Of a stretch of 64,000 nucleotides of DNA, positions 31,148 to 43,703 are shown piece after piece; the stretch's first letter is position 1, and each line of letters begins with the position of its first letter. Location of the stretch: assembly GCA_040954595.2 (NCBI GenBank), contig CM082588.2:10292001-10356000 (forward strand), in the 5' to 3' direction. Source of the DNA: Balanoglossus misakiensis (taxonomy: Eukaryota; Hemichordata). Under the pieces are notes generated by a model that saw nothing but the letters and a program-made list of their open reading frames with translations, had not been told where the DNA came from and did not search any database. The translations under genes and the position numbers were made by a program.

Positions 31148-31192
31148 CGATTTTTTCACAGCTGATTTTCTCCAATTCTTTTTCCTTGGCAT
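31148..31192 (-). CDS. Predicted first coding exon of the Helentron replicase
   Basis: A 45-base exon encoding MPRKKNWRKSAVKKS ends at a GTATGTG donor and splices in phase 0 to the exon at 30071. It supplies the missing ATG and a strongly basic start that looks like a nuclear-localisation signal. An in-frame ATG nine codons upstream (31219) is an alternative start. Confidence 0.6.
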
Positions 31193-32529
31193 AATTCTGA
31201 CCTTAGTAGCAAAAGACAAGAATGTGATAATATCAATAACAGCATTTTAACATCATTGGTTAGACAACTTGAAACTGCCTAGATAATATGCAAGTAAAAG
31301 CCTGGCAAAAATGTAACATGTACAATTGCTTAATTTTAACATACTCACACAACATATATTTCCATCATTTTTATAGGAGTAATTGAAACTACAACATCAA
31401 TATGACCATCACATGTTCTAGGACTTCCAAAATAGAGAAACACTATGAAAAACTTCAGCTGAAAAATAGAATATGTAATATAATTACCTGCAATTTGATA
31501 AAAAGTGATTCTTCAAGAGCTGGTTAAGTCTCTAACTGTTCCAAAACAATGACAGGAAGTGGCTGCTCATTAGGCTGTTCCTGGCACTGCCACTACTCCC
31601 TCACATTGCTGGCAACAGTAGCTTGATACTTTGGGGTTCAAAGTCAGCAGATAACAGCCAAGAATTTGGAATCCGCAATTACAGCATAGGGTATACTGGC
31701 ACCGCCTTACGTTGAGAGGTTTGTCAACAATAATATAGTGCAATAGTGCAAACAATATGTTTAGATAGCAACAGATCTAAAGTTATTACAATAATGCCAA
31801 CACATGTTTTGAGCTACTCCTGTGTGTTCTTTCAACTACAGAAAATCAAGCAGTCTTTCCAATGCTGCTACACCTACATAAGTATGGTGTGTGCTACACT
31901 GCCCCAAGGTTATTTCGATACACAAATATAACTGTGACATAATCAGCTCATGTACACTCTAGGAGAGATTGCACTTAGGACTGGGTGTATCAGGGAATAG
32001 ATTACACAAAAACGATGAAACAGAAAGGCAAACAGCTAAAATGGACAAACCAAAGTGTCCTCATGTAAAGAGTACCTTTCAAAGCACTGGATTTGTTCAT
32101 AGAGGCAAAACCAGAAATATGCAAATATCCACAGCACAGTACAATGTCTTACTTCAGTCACCATAAGAAATATGCCTACAACATGCACAGCAATCTGCCA
32201 AGTGGATTCATAGAAACCAATTTTTGGCAAAAAATTGCAAAAAATGCACCAAGAACACAATTATGGGAATGTCACCATACTTTCACGACACCTTAACTTG
32301 AAATGAATTTTGACCAAATATCCCCAAAATTACAAATATGCAAATTATGCAACAAATTGCCCCAAAATGACCTCAATTGCCTTTCAGTATACCAAGCTTC
32401 ATTCTAAATTTTAAAGCCATTGACCCATAACTTTCAGAAAAATTTGTTTTCACCTAAAATATTGACAAAGACGAAAAAATTCATAAAAAATAAAACATCC
32501 ATGATATCAACTGAACACTTACATGTCGG
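31193..32529. other. Helentron 5' region, no gene seen
   Basis: AT-rich DNA upstream of the predicted first exon. It should contain the promoter, but I cannot point to a convincing core element. A motif near 32485-32530 (ACATCCATGATATCAACT) recurs near 33658 on the other side of the 239-bp array. Confidence 0.5.
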
Positions 32530-33495
32530 TCACAGGCTTTTCAATTTCAGTCCCAACCCTCCAAACGCGAAGTCTGTACCTGCTCTGGATGCCAAGATAT
32601 GATAAAGTAGGTCAAAGGTCACCTGAGGTCATGCAAAATTTGGGCAAGAAATTTTGACCTAATACTGGTCCATGTTCAATAAAAACCAAACCTATAGCCT
32701 TATTGGTTAGCCTGGAATTAGGTATGCACATAATTAATGAGATATGCAGGTTTCACAGGTGACCCCCAATTGCGGCTTTTCAATTTTAGTGCCAACCCTC
32801 CAAACGCCAAGTCTGTACCTGCTCTGGATGTCAAGATATGGTAATGTAGGTCAAAGGTCACCTGAGGTCATGCAAAATTTGGGCAAGAAATTTTGACCCT
32901 ATACTGGTCCATGTTCAACAAAAACCGAACCTATAGCCTTATTGGTTAGCCTGGAATTAGGTATGCACATAATTAATGAGATATGCAGGTGTCACAGGTG
33001 ACCCCCAATTGCGGCTTTTCAATTTTAGTCCCAACCCTCCAAACGCCAAGTCTGTGCCTGCTCTGGATGTCAAGATTTGGTAATGTAGGTCAAAGGTCAC
33101 CTGAGGTCATGCAAAATTTGGGCAAGAAATTTTGACCCTATACTGGTCCATGTTCAACAAAAACCGAACCTATAGCCTTATTGGTTAGCCTGGAATTAGG
33201 TATGCACATAATTAATGAGATATGCAGGTGTCACAGGTGACCCCCAATTTCGGCTTTTCAATTTCAGTCCCAACCCTCCAAACGCCAACTCTGTACCTGC
33301 TCTGGATGCCGAGATATAGGAAAGTAGGTCAAAGGTCACCTGAGGTCACCCAAAATTTGGGCAAGAAATTTTGACCCTATACTGGTCCATGTCCCACCAG
33401 AACAAAACCTCTAGCCCTATTAGTTAGCCCGGAATTAGGTATGCACATAATTAATGTGTTAAGCAGGTGTTACAGGTGAGCCCAAAAATTTCCCT
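32530..33495 (+). repeat. 239-bp tandem repeat, four units, in the Helentron 5' region
   Basis: Four units are in exact 239-bp register; the segment GCAAGAAATTTTGACC, for example, starts at 32644, 32883, 33122 and 33361. The last unit is the most diverged. Minisatellites of this kind are common in Helentron-type elements. Each unit holds three AGGTCA half-sites in a row (see findings). One more, strongly diverged unit lies outside the element at 42339-42600. Confidence 0.9.
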
Positions 33496-33729
33496 TTTAT
33501 TTTGGCCCCATTGTGCTCACTGACCAATAGACAATCACTGTACAGGACTATTGCACAGACCAGAATCCCACAATAAGACGTGGACATAGCTTAACCATAG
33601 AGGTATAAGTAAAGGTATAAATTTAATAAAAAGACTAAAAAATCTTTAAAAATAAAACATCCATGATATCAACTTAACACTAAAAGGTCGGTGTGAGGTT
33701 GACATATGGTACATGCATACCAATTTTCA

Positions 33730-34007
33730 AAGCAATCTGACCAGTAATTGTTGACTTACAGAGTTTTGATCAATTCCACATTTTACCAGCTAATTTGCAT
33801 ATTTTTGGGCCTGGCAACTTCGTTTGGACAAACTCCAATCTACAGCCCAGCCTGCACCTACACACCAAATATTGAGGTGATACGCGCAGCGGTTTTCAAG
33901 TTTTTGATGTGGACGGACATACAGACATACATCCATACATCCATACATCCATCCATACATACATACAGACGCAACCCATGGTATATAGGCCTATACCAAT
34001 GGGACCT
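33730..34007 (-). other. Helentron 5' terminal segment with hairpin
   Basis: The edge is AGGTCCCATT on the minus strand, followed by an imperfect hairpin (GGTATA/TATACC arms around a GGCCT centre). A short (ACAT/CCAT)n microsatellite follows, and then about 190 bp shared with the non-autonomous element at 45412. The shared part includes the stretch coding KFLMWTDIQT on the plus strand. Confidence 0.75.
33918..33966 (+). repeat. Microsatellite (ACAT/CCAT)n
   Basis: A short tetranucleotide run next to the Helentron 5' hairpin. The inverted equivalent (GTAT)n is at 45477-45515 in the related non-autonomous element. Confidence 0.8.
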
Positions 34008-37000
34008 AAAAAATGACAAATTTTTGACTGCAAAATCTCAAAATTTCGTCCATTTTTGAAAAAAAATCATGGGTAAAAATCATCAAAAAATGACAAATTT
34101 TCGACTGCAAAATCTCAACATTTCGTCGATTTTTGAAAAAAATCATGGGTGAAAATCATCAAAAAATGACAAATTTTCGACTTTGCAAAATCTCAAAATT
34201 TCGTCGATTTTTGAAAAAAAATCATAGGTGAAAATCATCAAAAAATGACAAAATTTTCGAGTTTGCAAAATCACAAAATTTCGTCGATTTTGAAAAAAAT
34301 CATAGGTTCGTCGATTTTTTTTAAAAAAACATGGGTGAAAATCATCAAAAAATGACAAATTTTCGACTTTGCAAAATCTCAAAATTTCATCAATTTTTGA
34401 AAAAATCATGGGTGAAAATCATCAAAAAATGACAAAACTTTCGACTTTGCAAAATCTCAAAATTTCGTCGATTTTTGAAAAAAAATCATGGTTGAAAATC
34501 ATCAAAAAATGACAAAATTTTCGAGTTTGCAAAATCACACAATTTCGTCGATTTTGAAAAAAATCATGGGTTCGTCGATTTTTTAAAAACAACATTGGTG
34601 AAAATCATCAAAAAATGACAAATTTTCGACTTTGCAAAATCTCAAAATTTCGTCGATTTTTAAAAAAAAATCATGGATGAAAATCATCAACAAATGACAA
34701 ATTTTCGACTTTGCAAAATCTCAAAATTTCGTCGATTTTTGAAAAAAATCATGGGTGAAAATCATCAAAAAATGACAAATTTTCGACTTTGCAAAATCTC
34801 AACATTTCGTCGATTTTTGAAAAAAATCATAGGTGAAAATCATCAAAAAATGACAAATTTTCGACTTTGCAAAAGCTCAAAATTTCGTCCATTTTTGAAA
34901 AAAAATCATGGGTAAAAATCATCAAAAAATGACAAATTTTCCACTGCAAAATCTCAACATTTCGTCGATTTTTGAAAAAAATCATGGGTGAAAATCATCA
35001 AAAAATGACAAATTTTCGACTTTGCAAAATCTCAAAATTTCGTCGATTTTTGAAAAAAAATCATAGGTGAAAATCATCAAAAAATGACAAAATTTTCGAG
35101 TTTGCAAAATCACAAAATTTCGTCGATTTTGAAAAAAATCATAGGTTCGTCGATTTTTTTTAAAAAAACATGGGTGAAAATCATCAAAAAATGACAAATT
35201 TTCGACTTTGCAAAATCTCAAAATTTCGTCGATTTTTGAAAAAAATCATTGGGGAAAATAATCAAAAAATGACAAATTTTCGACTTTGCAAAATCTCAAA
35301 ATTTCGTCGATTTTTGAAAAAAATCATTGGGGAAAATCATCAAAAAATGACAAATTTTCGACTTTGCAAAATCTCAAAATTTCGTCGATTTTTGAAAAAA
35401 AATAATGGTTGAAAATCATCAAAAAATGACAAATTTTCGACTTTGCAAAATCTCAAAATTTCGTCGATTTTTGAAAGAAAATAATGGTTGAAAATCATCA
35501 AAAAATGTCAAATTTTCGACTTTGCAAAATCTCAAAATTTCGTCGATTTTGAAAAAAATCATAGGTTCGTCGATTTTTTTAAAAAAAACATGGGTGAAAA
35601 TCATCAAAAAATGACAAATTTTCGACTTTGCAAAATCTCAACATTTCGTCGATTTTTGAAAAAAATCATAGGTGAAAATCATCAAAAAATGACAAATTTT
35701 CGACTTTGCAAAAGCTCAAAATTTCGTCCATTTTTGAAAAAAAATCATGGGTAAAAATCATCAAAAAATGACAAATTTTCGACTGCAAAATCTCAACATT
35801 TCGTCGATTTTTGAAAAAAATCATGGGTGAAAATCATCAAAAAATGACAAATTTTCGACTTTGCAAAATCTCAAAATTTCGTCGATTTTTGAAAAAAAAT
35901 CATAGGTGAAAATCATCAAAAAATGACAAAATTTTCGAGTTTGCAAAATCACAAAATTTCGTCGATTTTGAAAAAAATCATAGGTTCGTCGATTTTTTTT
36001 AAAAAAACATGGGTGAAAATCATCAAAAAATGACAAATTTTCGACTTTGCAAAATCTCAAAATTTCGTCGATTTTTGAAAAAAATCATTGGGGAAAATAA
36101 TCAAAAAATGACAAATTTTCGACTTTGCAAAATCTCAAAATTTCGTCGATTTTTGAAAAAAATCATTGGGGAAAATCATCAAAAAATGACAAATTTTCGA
36201 CTTTGCAAAATCTCAAAATTTCGTCGATTTTTGAAAAAAAATAATGGTTGAAAATCATCAAAAAATGACAAATTTTCGACTTTGCAAAATCTCAAAATTT
36301 CGTCGATTTTTGAAAGAAAATAATGGTTGAAAATCATCAAAAAATGTCAAATTTTCGACTTTGCAAAATCTCAAAATTTCGTCGATTTTGAAAAAAATCA
36401 TAGGTTCGTCGATTTTTTTAAAAAAAACATGGGTGAAAATCATCAAAAAATGACAAATTTTCGACTTTGCAAAATCTCAACATTTCGTCGATTTTTGAAA
36501 AAAATCATAGGTGAAAATCATCAAAAAATGACAAATTTTCGACTTTGCAAAAGCTCAAAATTTCGTCCATTTTTGAAAAAAAATCATGGGTAAAAATCAT
36601 CAAAAAATGACAAATTTTCGACTGCAAAATCTCAACATTTCGTCGATTTTTGAAAAAAATCATGGGTGAAAATCATCAAAAAATGACAAATTTTCGACTT
36701 TGCAAAATCTCAAAATTTCGTCGATTTTTGAAAAAAAATCATAGGTGAAAATCATCAAAAAATGACAAAATTTTCGAGTTTGCAAAATCACAAAATTTCG
36801 TCGATTTTGAAAAAAATCATAGGTTCGTCGATTTTTTTTAAAAAAACATGGGTGAAAATCATCAAAAAATGACAAATTTTCGACTTTGCAAAATCTCAAA
36901 ATTTCGTCGATTTTTGAAAAAAATCATTGGGGAAAATAATCAAAAAATGACAAATTTTCGACTTTGCAAAATCTCAAAATTTCGTCGATTTTTGAAAAAA

Positions 37001-40000
37001 ATCATTGGGGAAAATCATCAAAAAATGACAAATTTTCGACTTTGCAAAATCTCAAAATTTCGTCGATTTTTGAAAAAAAATAATGGTTGAAAATCATCAA
37101 AAAATGACAAATTTTCGACTTTGCAAAATCTCAAAATTTCGTCGATTTTTGAAAGAAAATAATGGTTGAAAATCATCAAAAAATGTCAAATTTTCGACTT
37201 TGCAAAATCTCAAAATTTCGTCGATTTTGAAAAAAATCATAGGTTCGTCGATTTTTTTAAAAAAAACATGGGTGAAAATCATCAAAAAATGACAAATTTT
37301 CGACTTTGCAAAATCTCAAAATTTCGTCGATTTTTGAAAAAAATCATTGGGGAAAATCGTCAAAAAATGACAAATTTTCGACTTTGCAAAATCTCAAAAT
37401 TTCGTCGATTTTTGAAAAAAAATAATGGTTGAAAATCATCAAAAAATGACAAATTTTCGACTTTGCAAAATCTCAAAATTTCGTCGATTTTGAAAAAAAT
37501 CATGGGTTCGTCGATTTTTTAAAAACAACATTGGTGAAAATCATCAAAAAATGACAAATTTTCGACTTTGCAAAATCTCAAAATTTCGTCGATTTTTAAA
37601 AAAAAATCATGGATGAAAATCATCAACAAATGACAAATTTGCGACTTTGCAAAATCTCAAAATTTCGTCGATTTTTGAAAAAAATCATGGGTGAAAATCA
37701 TCAAAAAATGACAAATTTTCGACTTTGCAAAATCTCAACATTTCGTCGATTTTTGAAAAAAATCATAGGTGAAAATCATCAAAAAATGACAAAATTTCGA
37801 CTTTGAAAAAGCTCAAAATATCGTCCATTTTTGAAAAAAAATCATGGGTAAAAATCATCAAAAAATGACAAATTTACGACTGTAAAATCTCAACATTTCG
37901 TCGATTTTTGAAAAAAATCATGGGTGAAAATCATCAAAAAATGACAAATTTTCGACTTTGCAAAATCTCAACATTTCGTCGATTTTTGAAAAAAATCATA
38001 GGTGAAAATCATCAAAAAATGACAAATTTTTGACTGCAAAATCTCAAAATTTCGTCGATTTTTGAAAAAAAACATGGGGGAAAATCATTAAAAAATGACA
38101 AATTTTCGACTGCAAAATCTCAACATTTCGTCGATTTTTGAAAAAAATCATGGGTGAAAATCATCAAAAAATGACAAATTTTCGACTTTGCAAAATCTCA
38201 ACATTTCGTCCATTTTTGAAAAAAATCATAGGTGAAAATCATCAAAAAATGACAAATTTTCGACTTTGCAAATGCTCAAAATTTTGTCCATTTTTGAAAA
38301 AAAATCATGGGTAAAAATCATCAAAAATGACAAATTTTCGACTGCAAAATCTCAACATTTCGTCGATTTTTGAAAAAAATCATGGGTGAAAATCATCAAA
38401 AAATGACAAATTTTCGACTTTGCAAAAACTCAACATTTCGTCGATTTTTGAAAAAAATCATGGGTGAAAATCATCAAAAAATGACAAATTTTCGACTTTG
38501 CAAATGCTCAAAATTTCGTCCATTTTTGAAAAAAAATCATGGGTAAAAATCATCAAAAATGACAAATTTTCGACTGCAAAATCTCAACATTTCGTCGATT
38601 TTTGAAAAAAATCATGGGTGAAAATCATCAAAAAATGACAAATTTTCGACTTTGCAAAATCTCAACATTTCGTCGATTTTTGAAAAAAATCATGGGTGAA
38701 AATCATCAAAAAATGACAAATTTTCGACTTTGCAAAATCTCAACATTTCGTCGATTTTTGAAAAAAATCATGGGTGAAAATCATCAAAAAATGACAAATT
38801 TTCGACTTTGCAAAATCTCAAAATTTCGTCAATTTATGAAAAAATCATGGGTGAAAATCATCAAAAAATGACAAATTTTCGTCTTTGCAAAATCTCAAAA
38901 TTTCGTCGGTTTTTGAAAAATAATATGGGTGAAAATCATCAAAAAATGACAAATTTTTGACTGCAAAATCTCAAAATTTCGTCGATTTTTGAAAAAAAAC
39001 ATGGGGGAAAATCATCAAAAAATGACAAATTTTCGACTGCAAAATCTCAACATTTCGTCGATTTTTGAAAAAAATCATGGGTGAAAATCATCAAAAAATG
39101 ACAAATTTTCGACTTTGCAAAAACTCAACATTTCGTCGATTTTTGAAAAAAATCATGGGTGAAAATCATCAAAAAATGACAAATTTTCGACTTTGCAAAT
39201 GCTCAAAATTTCGTCCATTTTTGAAAAAAAATCATGGGTAAAAATCATCAAAAATGACAAATTTTCGACTGCAAAATCTCAACATTTCGTCGATTTTTGA
39301 AAAAAATCATGGGTGAAAATCATCAAAAAATGACAAATTTTCGACTTTGCAAAATCTCAACATTTCGTCGATTTTTGAAAAAAATCATGGGTGAAAATCA
39401 TCAAAAAATGACAAATTTTCGACTTTGCAAAATCTCAACATTTCGTCGATTTTTGAAAAAAATCATGGGTGAAAATCATCAAAAAATGACAAATTTTCGA
39501 CTTTGCAAAATCTCAAAATTTCGTCAATTTATGAAAAAATCATGGGTGAAAATCATCAAAAAATGACAAATTTTCGTCTTTGCAAAATCTCAAAATTTCG
39601 TCGATTTTTGAAAAAAATCATAGGTGAAAATAATAAAAAAAATGACAAATTTTCGACTTTGCAAAAGCTCAAAATTTCGTCCATTTTTGAAAAAAAATCA
39701 TGGGTAAAAATCATCAAAAAATGACAAATTTACGACTGTAAAATCTCAACATTTCGTCGATTTTTGAAAAAAATCATGGGTGAAAATCATCAAAAAATGA
39801 CAAATTTTCGACTTTGCAAAATCTCAACATTTCGTCGATTTTTGAAAAAAATCATAGGTGAAAATCATCAAAAAATGACAAATTTTTGACTGCAAAATCT
39901 CAAAATTTCGTCGATTTTTGAAAAAAAACATGGGGGAAAATCATTAAAAATGACAAATTTTCGACTGCAAAAAATCAACATTTCGTCGATTTTTGAAAAA

Positions 40001-42338
40001 AATCATGGGTGAAAATCATCAAAAAATGACAAATTTTCGACTTTGCAAAATCTCAACATTTCGTCGATTTTGGAAAAAAATCATAGGTGAAAATCATCAA
40101 AAAATGACAAATTTTCGACTTTGCAAATGCTCAACATTTCGTCGATTTTTGAAAAAAATCATGGGTGAAAATCATCAAAAAATGACAAATTTTCGACTTT
40201 GCAAAATCTCAACATTTCGTCGATTTTTGAAAAAAATCATGGGTGAAAATCATCAAAAAATGACAAATTTTCGACTTTGCAAAATCTCAAAATTTCGTCA
40301 ATCTATGAAAAAATCATGGGTGAAAATCATCAAAAAATGACAAATTTTCGTCTTTGCAAAATCTCAAAATTTCGTCGATTTTTGAAAAAAATCATAGGTG
40401 AAAATAATAAAAAAATGACAAATTTTCGACTTTGCAAAAGCTCAAAATTTCGTCCATTTTTGAAAAAAAATCATGGGTAAAAATCATCAAAAAATGACAA
40501 ATTTTTGACTGCAAAATCTCAAAATTTCGTCGATTTTTGAAAAAAAACATGGGGGAAAATCATTAAAAATGACAAATTTTCGACTGCAAAATCTCAACAT
40601 TTCGTCGATTTTTGAAAAAAATCATGGGTGAAAATCATCAAAAAATGACAAATTTTCGACTTTGCAAAATCTCAACATTTCGTCGATTTTGGAAAAAAAT
40701 CATAGGTGAAAATCATCAAAAAATGACAAATTTTCGACTTTGCAAATGCTCAACATTTCGTCGATTTTTGAAAAAAATCATGGGTGAAAATCATCAAAAA
40801 ATGACAAATTTTCGACTTTGCAAAATCTCAACATTTCGTCGATTTTTGAAAAAAATCATGGGTGAAAATCATCAAAAAATGACAAATTTTCGACTTTGCA
40901 AAATCTCAAAATTTCGTCAATTTATGAAAAAATCATGGGTGAAAATCATCAAAAAATGACAAATTTTCGTCTTTGCAAAATCTCAAAATTTCGTCGATTT
41001 TTGAAAAAAATCATAGGTGAAAATAATAAAAAAATGACAAATTTTCGACTTTGCAAAAGCTCAAAATTTCGTCCATTTTTGAAAAAAAATCATGGGTAAA
41101 AATCATCAAAAAATGACAAATTTACGACTGTAAAATCTCAACATTTCGTCGATTTTTGAAAAAAATCATGGGTGAAAATCATCAAAAAATGACAAATTTT
41201 CGACTTTGCAAAATCTCAACATTTCGTCGATTTTTGAAAAAAATCATAGGTGAAAATCATCAAAAAATGACAAATTTTTGACTGCAAAATCTCAAAATTT
41301 CGTCGATTTTTGAAAAAAAACATGGGGGAAAATCATTAAAAAATGACAAATTTTCGACTGCAAAATCTCAACATTTCGTCGATTTTTGAAAAAAATCATG
41401 GGTGAAAATCATCAAAAAATGACAAATTTTCGACTTTGCAAAATCTCAACATTTCGTCGATTTTTGAAAAAAATCATAGGTGAAAATCATCAAAAAATGA
41501 CAAATTTTCGACTTTGCAAATGCTCAAAATTTCGTCCATTTTTGAAAAAAAATCATGGGTAAAAATCATCAAAAATGACAAATTTTCGACTGCAAAATCT
41601 CAACATTTCGTCGATTTTTGAAAAAAATCATGGGTGAAAATCATCAAAAAATGACAAATTTTCGACTTTGCAAAAACTCAACATTTCGTCGATTTTTGAA
41701 AAAAATCATGGGTGAAAATCATCAAAAAATGACAAATTTTCGACTTTGCAAATGCTCAAAATTTCGTCCATTTTTGAAAAAAATCATGGGTAAAAATCAT
41801 CAAAAATGACAAATTTTCGACTGCAAAATCTCAACATTTCGTCGATTTTTGAAAAAAATCATAGGTGAAAATCATCAAAAAATGACAAATTTTCGACTTT
41901 GCAAAATCTCAACATTTCGTCGATTTTTGAAAAAAATCATGGGTGAAAATCATCAAAAAATGACAAATTTTCGACTTTGCAAAATCTCAACATTTCGTCG
42001 ATTTTTGAAAAAAATCATGGGTGAAAATCATCAAAAAATGACAAATTTTCGACTTTGCAAAATCTCAAAATTTCGTCAATTTATGAAAAAATCATGGGTG
42101 AAAATCATCAAAAAATGACAAATTTTCGTCTTTGCAAAATCTCAAAATTTCGTCGGTTTTTGAAAAATAATATGGGTGAAAATCATCAAAAAATGACAAA
42201 TTTTTGACTGCAAAATCTCAAAATTTCGTCGATTTTTGAAAAAAAACATGGGGGAAAATCATCAAAAAATGACAAATTTTCGACTTTGCAAAATCTCAAA
42301 ATTTCATCGATTTTTGAAAAAAATCATGGCAGGTGTCA
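34008..42338 (+). repeat. Satellite A, 78-bp monomers, right block
   Basis: This is the continuation of the satellite interrupted by the Helentron, in the same orientation. It has strong higher-order structure: an 839-bp block in three consecutive copies (about 34750-37430), then 695-bp and 619-bp blocks between about 38340 and 41600. It contains full monomers, short monomers lacking TTT (GACTGC), and the ATAGGTTCGTCG truncation. Every apparent reading frame is a by-product of the 78-bp (26-codon) period. The array ends at about 42330, where an unrelated diverged repeat begins. Confidence 0.95.
34750..37430 (+). repeat. 839-bp higher-order repeat of Satellite A, three copies
   Basis: The same ordered set of monomer variants recurs at +839 and +1678, for example at 34982/35821/36660 and 35170/36009/36848, with almost no differences. 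The third copy is broken by an altered end after about 37290. Confidence 0.9.
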
Positions 42339-42640
42339 AAGGTATCCCCCTGTATTTGGTATTTCATGATAGTTTCATCCCTCCAAATACCAAAGCTGCA
42401 CCTGTACAACGGGATGAGATATGGCACTGTATGACAGAGGTCATCAAAATCACCTTATACATTTGGGCAAAAACCAACTGACACTTACATTCGTCCCTGT
42501 GGAACAAAAACCACACCTATCGCCCTGTTGGTTAGTGTCCAATTAAATGTACAAAATCAATGACTTAGGCAGGTGCAACAGGTGACCCCGCCTTTGGTAT
42601 ATCATTATGGTCCCATCCGTATATGCCCCCCTGTGACCGC
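42339..42640 (+). repeat. Diverged relative of the Helentron 239-bp repeat
   Basis: It shares the order of recognisable pieces with the 239-bp unit (TCCCTCCAAATACCAAAGCTG, GAACAAAAACC, CCTGTTGGTTAG, GCAGGTGCAACAGGTGACCCC) but is strongly diverged. It is probably a remnant of an older related element at the satellite edge. Confidence 0.6.
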
Positions 42641-42659
42641 CAAAGCTTTTCCGTAATAT

Positions 42660-42980
42660 TCAAAAGTCAGAGTCGAGTTTCCATATACGGGTCTTCGGTT
42701 TATTATCGATAAATCGATCGAGCGATCGCCGAAAGCGACCGTACGAGACTGTACACAATAGTCGAAAGACTTCGAAAGACGAGATGTGCGCAGACCTCGA
42801 TGCGAATAGGCCAAATAGACCTCGAGAATGACCGAGACTGATTCGAATAGACCGAATAAACCGTGGTACGAAAAGACCGAGTAAACCGAATAGTCTTAGA
42901 CCGTAATAGACCTTGTCTCGAATAGACCAAGACCGAATGGTATAGACCGAGTAAACCGTAAACCGTAAAAACTGAAACAT
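42660..42980 (+). repeat. Degenerate short tandem repeat (GACCGAATA-like)
   Basis: Irregular repetition of AATAGACCGA, GAGTAAACCG and similar 9-10-base words, with CGA-rich composition unlike the AT-rich surroundings. No gene is supported; the reading frames on the minus strand are simple-repeat translations. Confidence 0.65.
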
Positions 42981-43700
42981 AAATACAAATACAAAATGTC
43001 AAATCGAAAGAATTACATATACGAAAATCGAGAATGATTTCAATCGAAAACAGATATGTGCCATCAGTGACAGTGTGCATTCAACGTCTTATAACTAAGC
43101 ATGAATATACGGTGCTGGCATAATGTGAGTGTGGCCATACGATGCTTTCGCTATTAATGAACAACTTGTACGTTAACAAATGCCAGTTTTGTTGGCAAAA
43201 AGTATGTTTTTGGCTTTTCACAACATTGAACATACATTCATAGTTCAATAACTTGTGAGTTGTGGACCTAAACGTTCATACGTTCAATGTTCTGGTGTTT
43301 TTTTAACGGAGCGATCGGTCACGATGTTACCAACGAGCATGTACAGTCTAAACTAAATCCTCGTTGTGTATGTTTCTTTGTTTGTTTTTTGTTGTTTTTT
43401 ACATGCTATTACATACAAATATGAAAAGTTTCATTTCAGTTATTCATTAAAATGCAAACATTTGCCAAAAAACATGTGAATAGACACCTCACAGGCCATA
43501 GTCGTATCATTAGCTTTCAATTGTCAATTTTAGCATGACATCGTGAGTAATTGAGCTAATTTTGCATATTTTCCATGCTGCACCTTGTCTGACAAGGTAA
43601 TCGATTGCATATTTGAATTCCTTGACCCTGAAAACATTGCAATAGACACCTCATTAACACTGTTGGCTCTCTTTTGTAGACCATTGATTTTAGATGGGCG
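42981..43700. other. Non-coding, nothing recognised
   Basis: AT-rich sequence without a supported open frame, RNA gene or repeat that I can name. Confidence 0.5.
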
Positions 43701-43703
43701 TGT

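Larger units (their letters stand above)
17266..34007 (-). mobile_element. Helentron-type rolling-circle transposon, 16.74 kb, autonomous
   Basis: This single insertion splits Satellite A: both flanks are the same satellite in the same orientation, broken inside the A-run of one monomer. On the minus strand the 5' end is AGGTCCCATT at 34007, followed by an imperfect hairpin. Near the 3' end, AATGGGACC (17284-17292 on +) repeats that terminus in inverted form about 18 bp from the edge, and the element ends ...GACGCTA. Such asymmetric terminal inverted repeats, and insertion in a T-run, are known for Helentron/Helitron2 elements. A 626-bp element at 45412 has the same ends, which confirms the boundaries. 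Contents are a Rep-helicase-endonuclease gene, an RPA70-like gene and a 239-bp tandem repeat. Confidence 0.85.

Noticed and set aside
34008-42338. Many 60-115-codon open frames on both strands
   Set aside because: They repeat the 26-codon translation of Satellite A and follow from a period divisible by three, with no starts or ends of their own.
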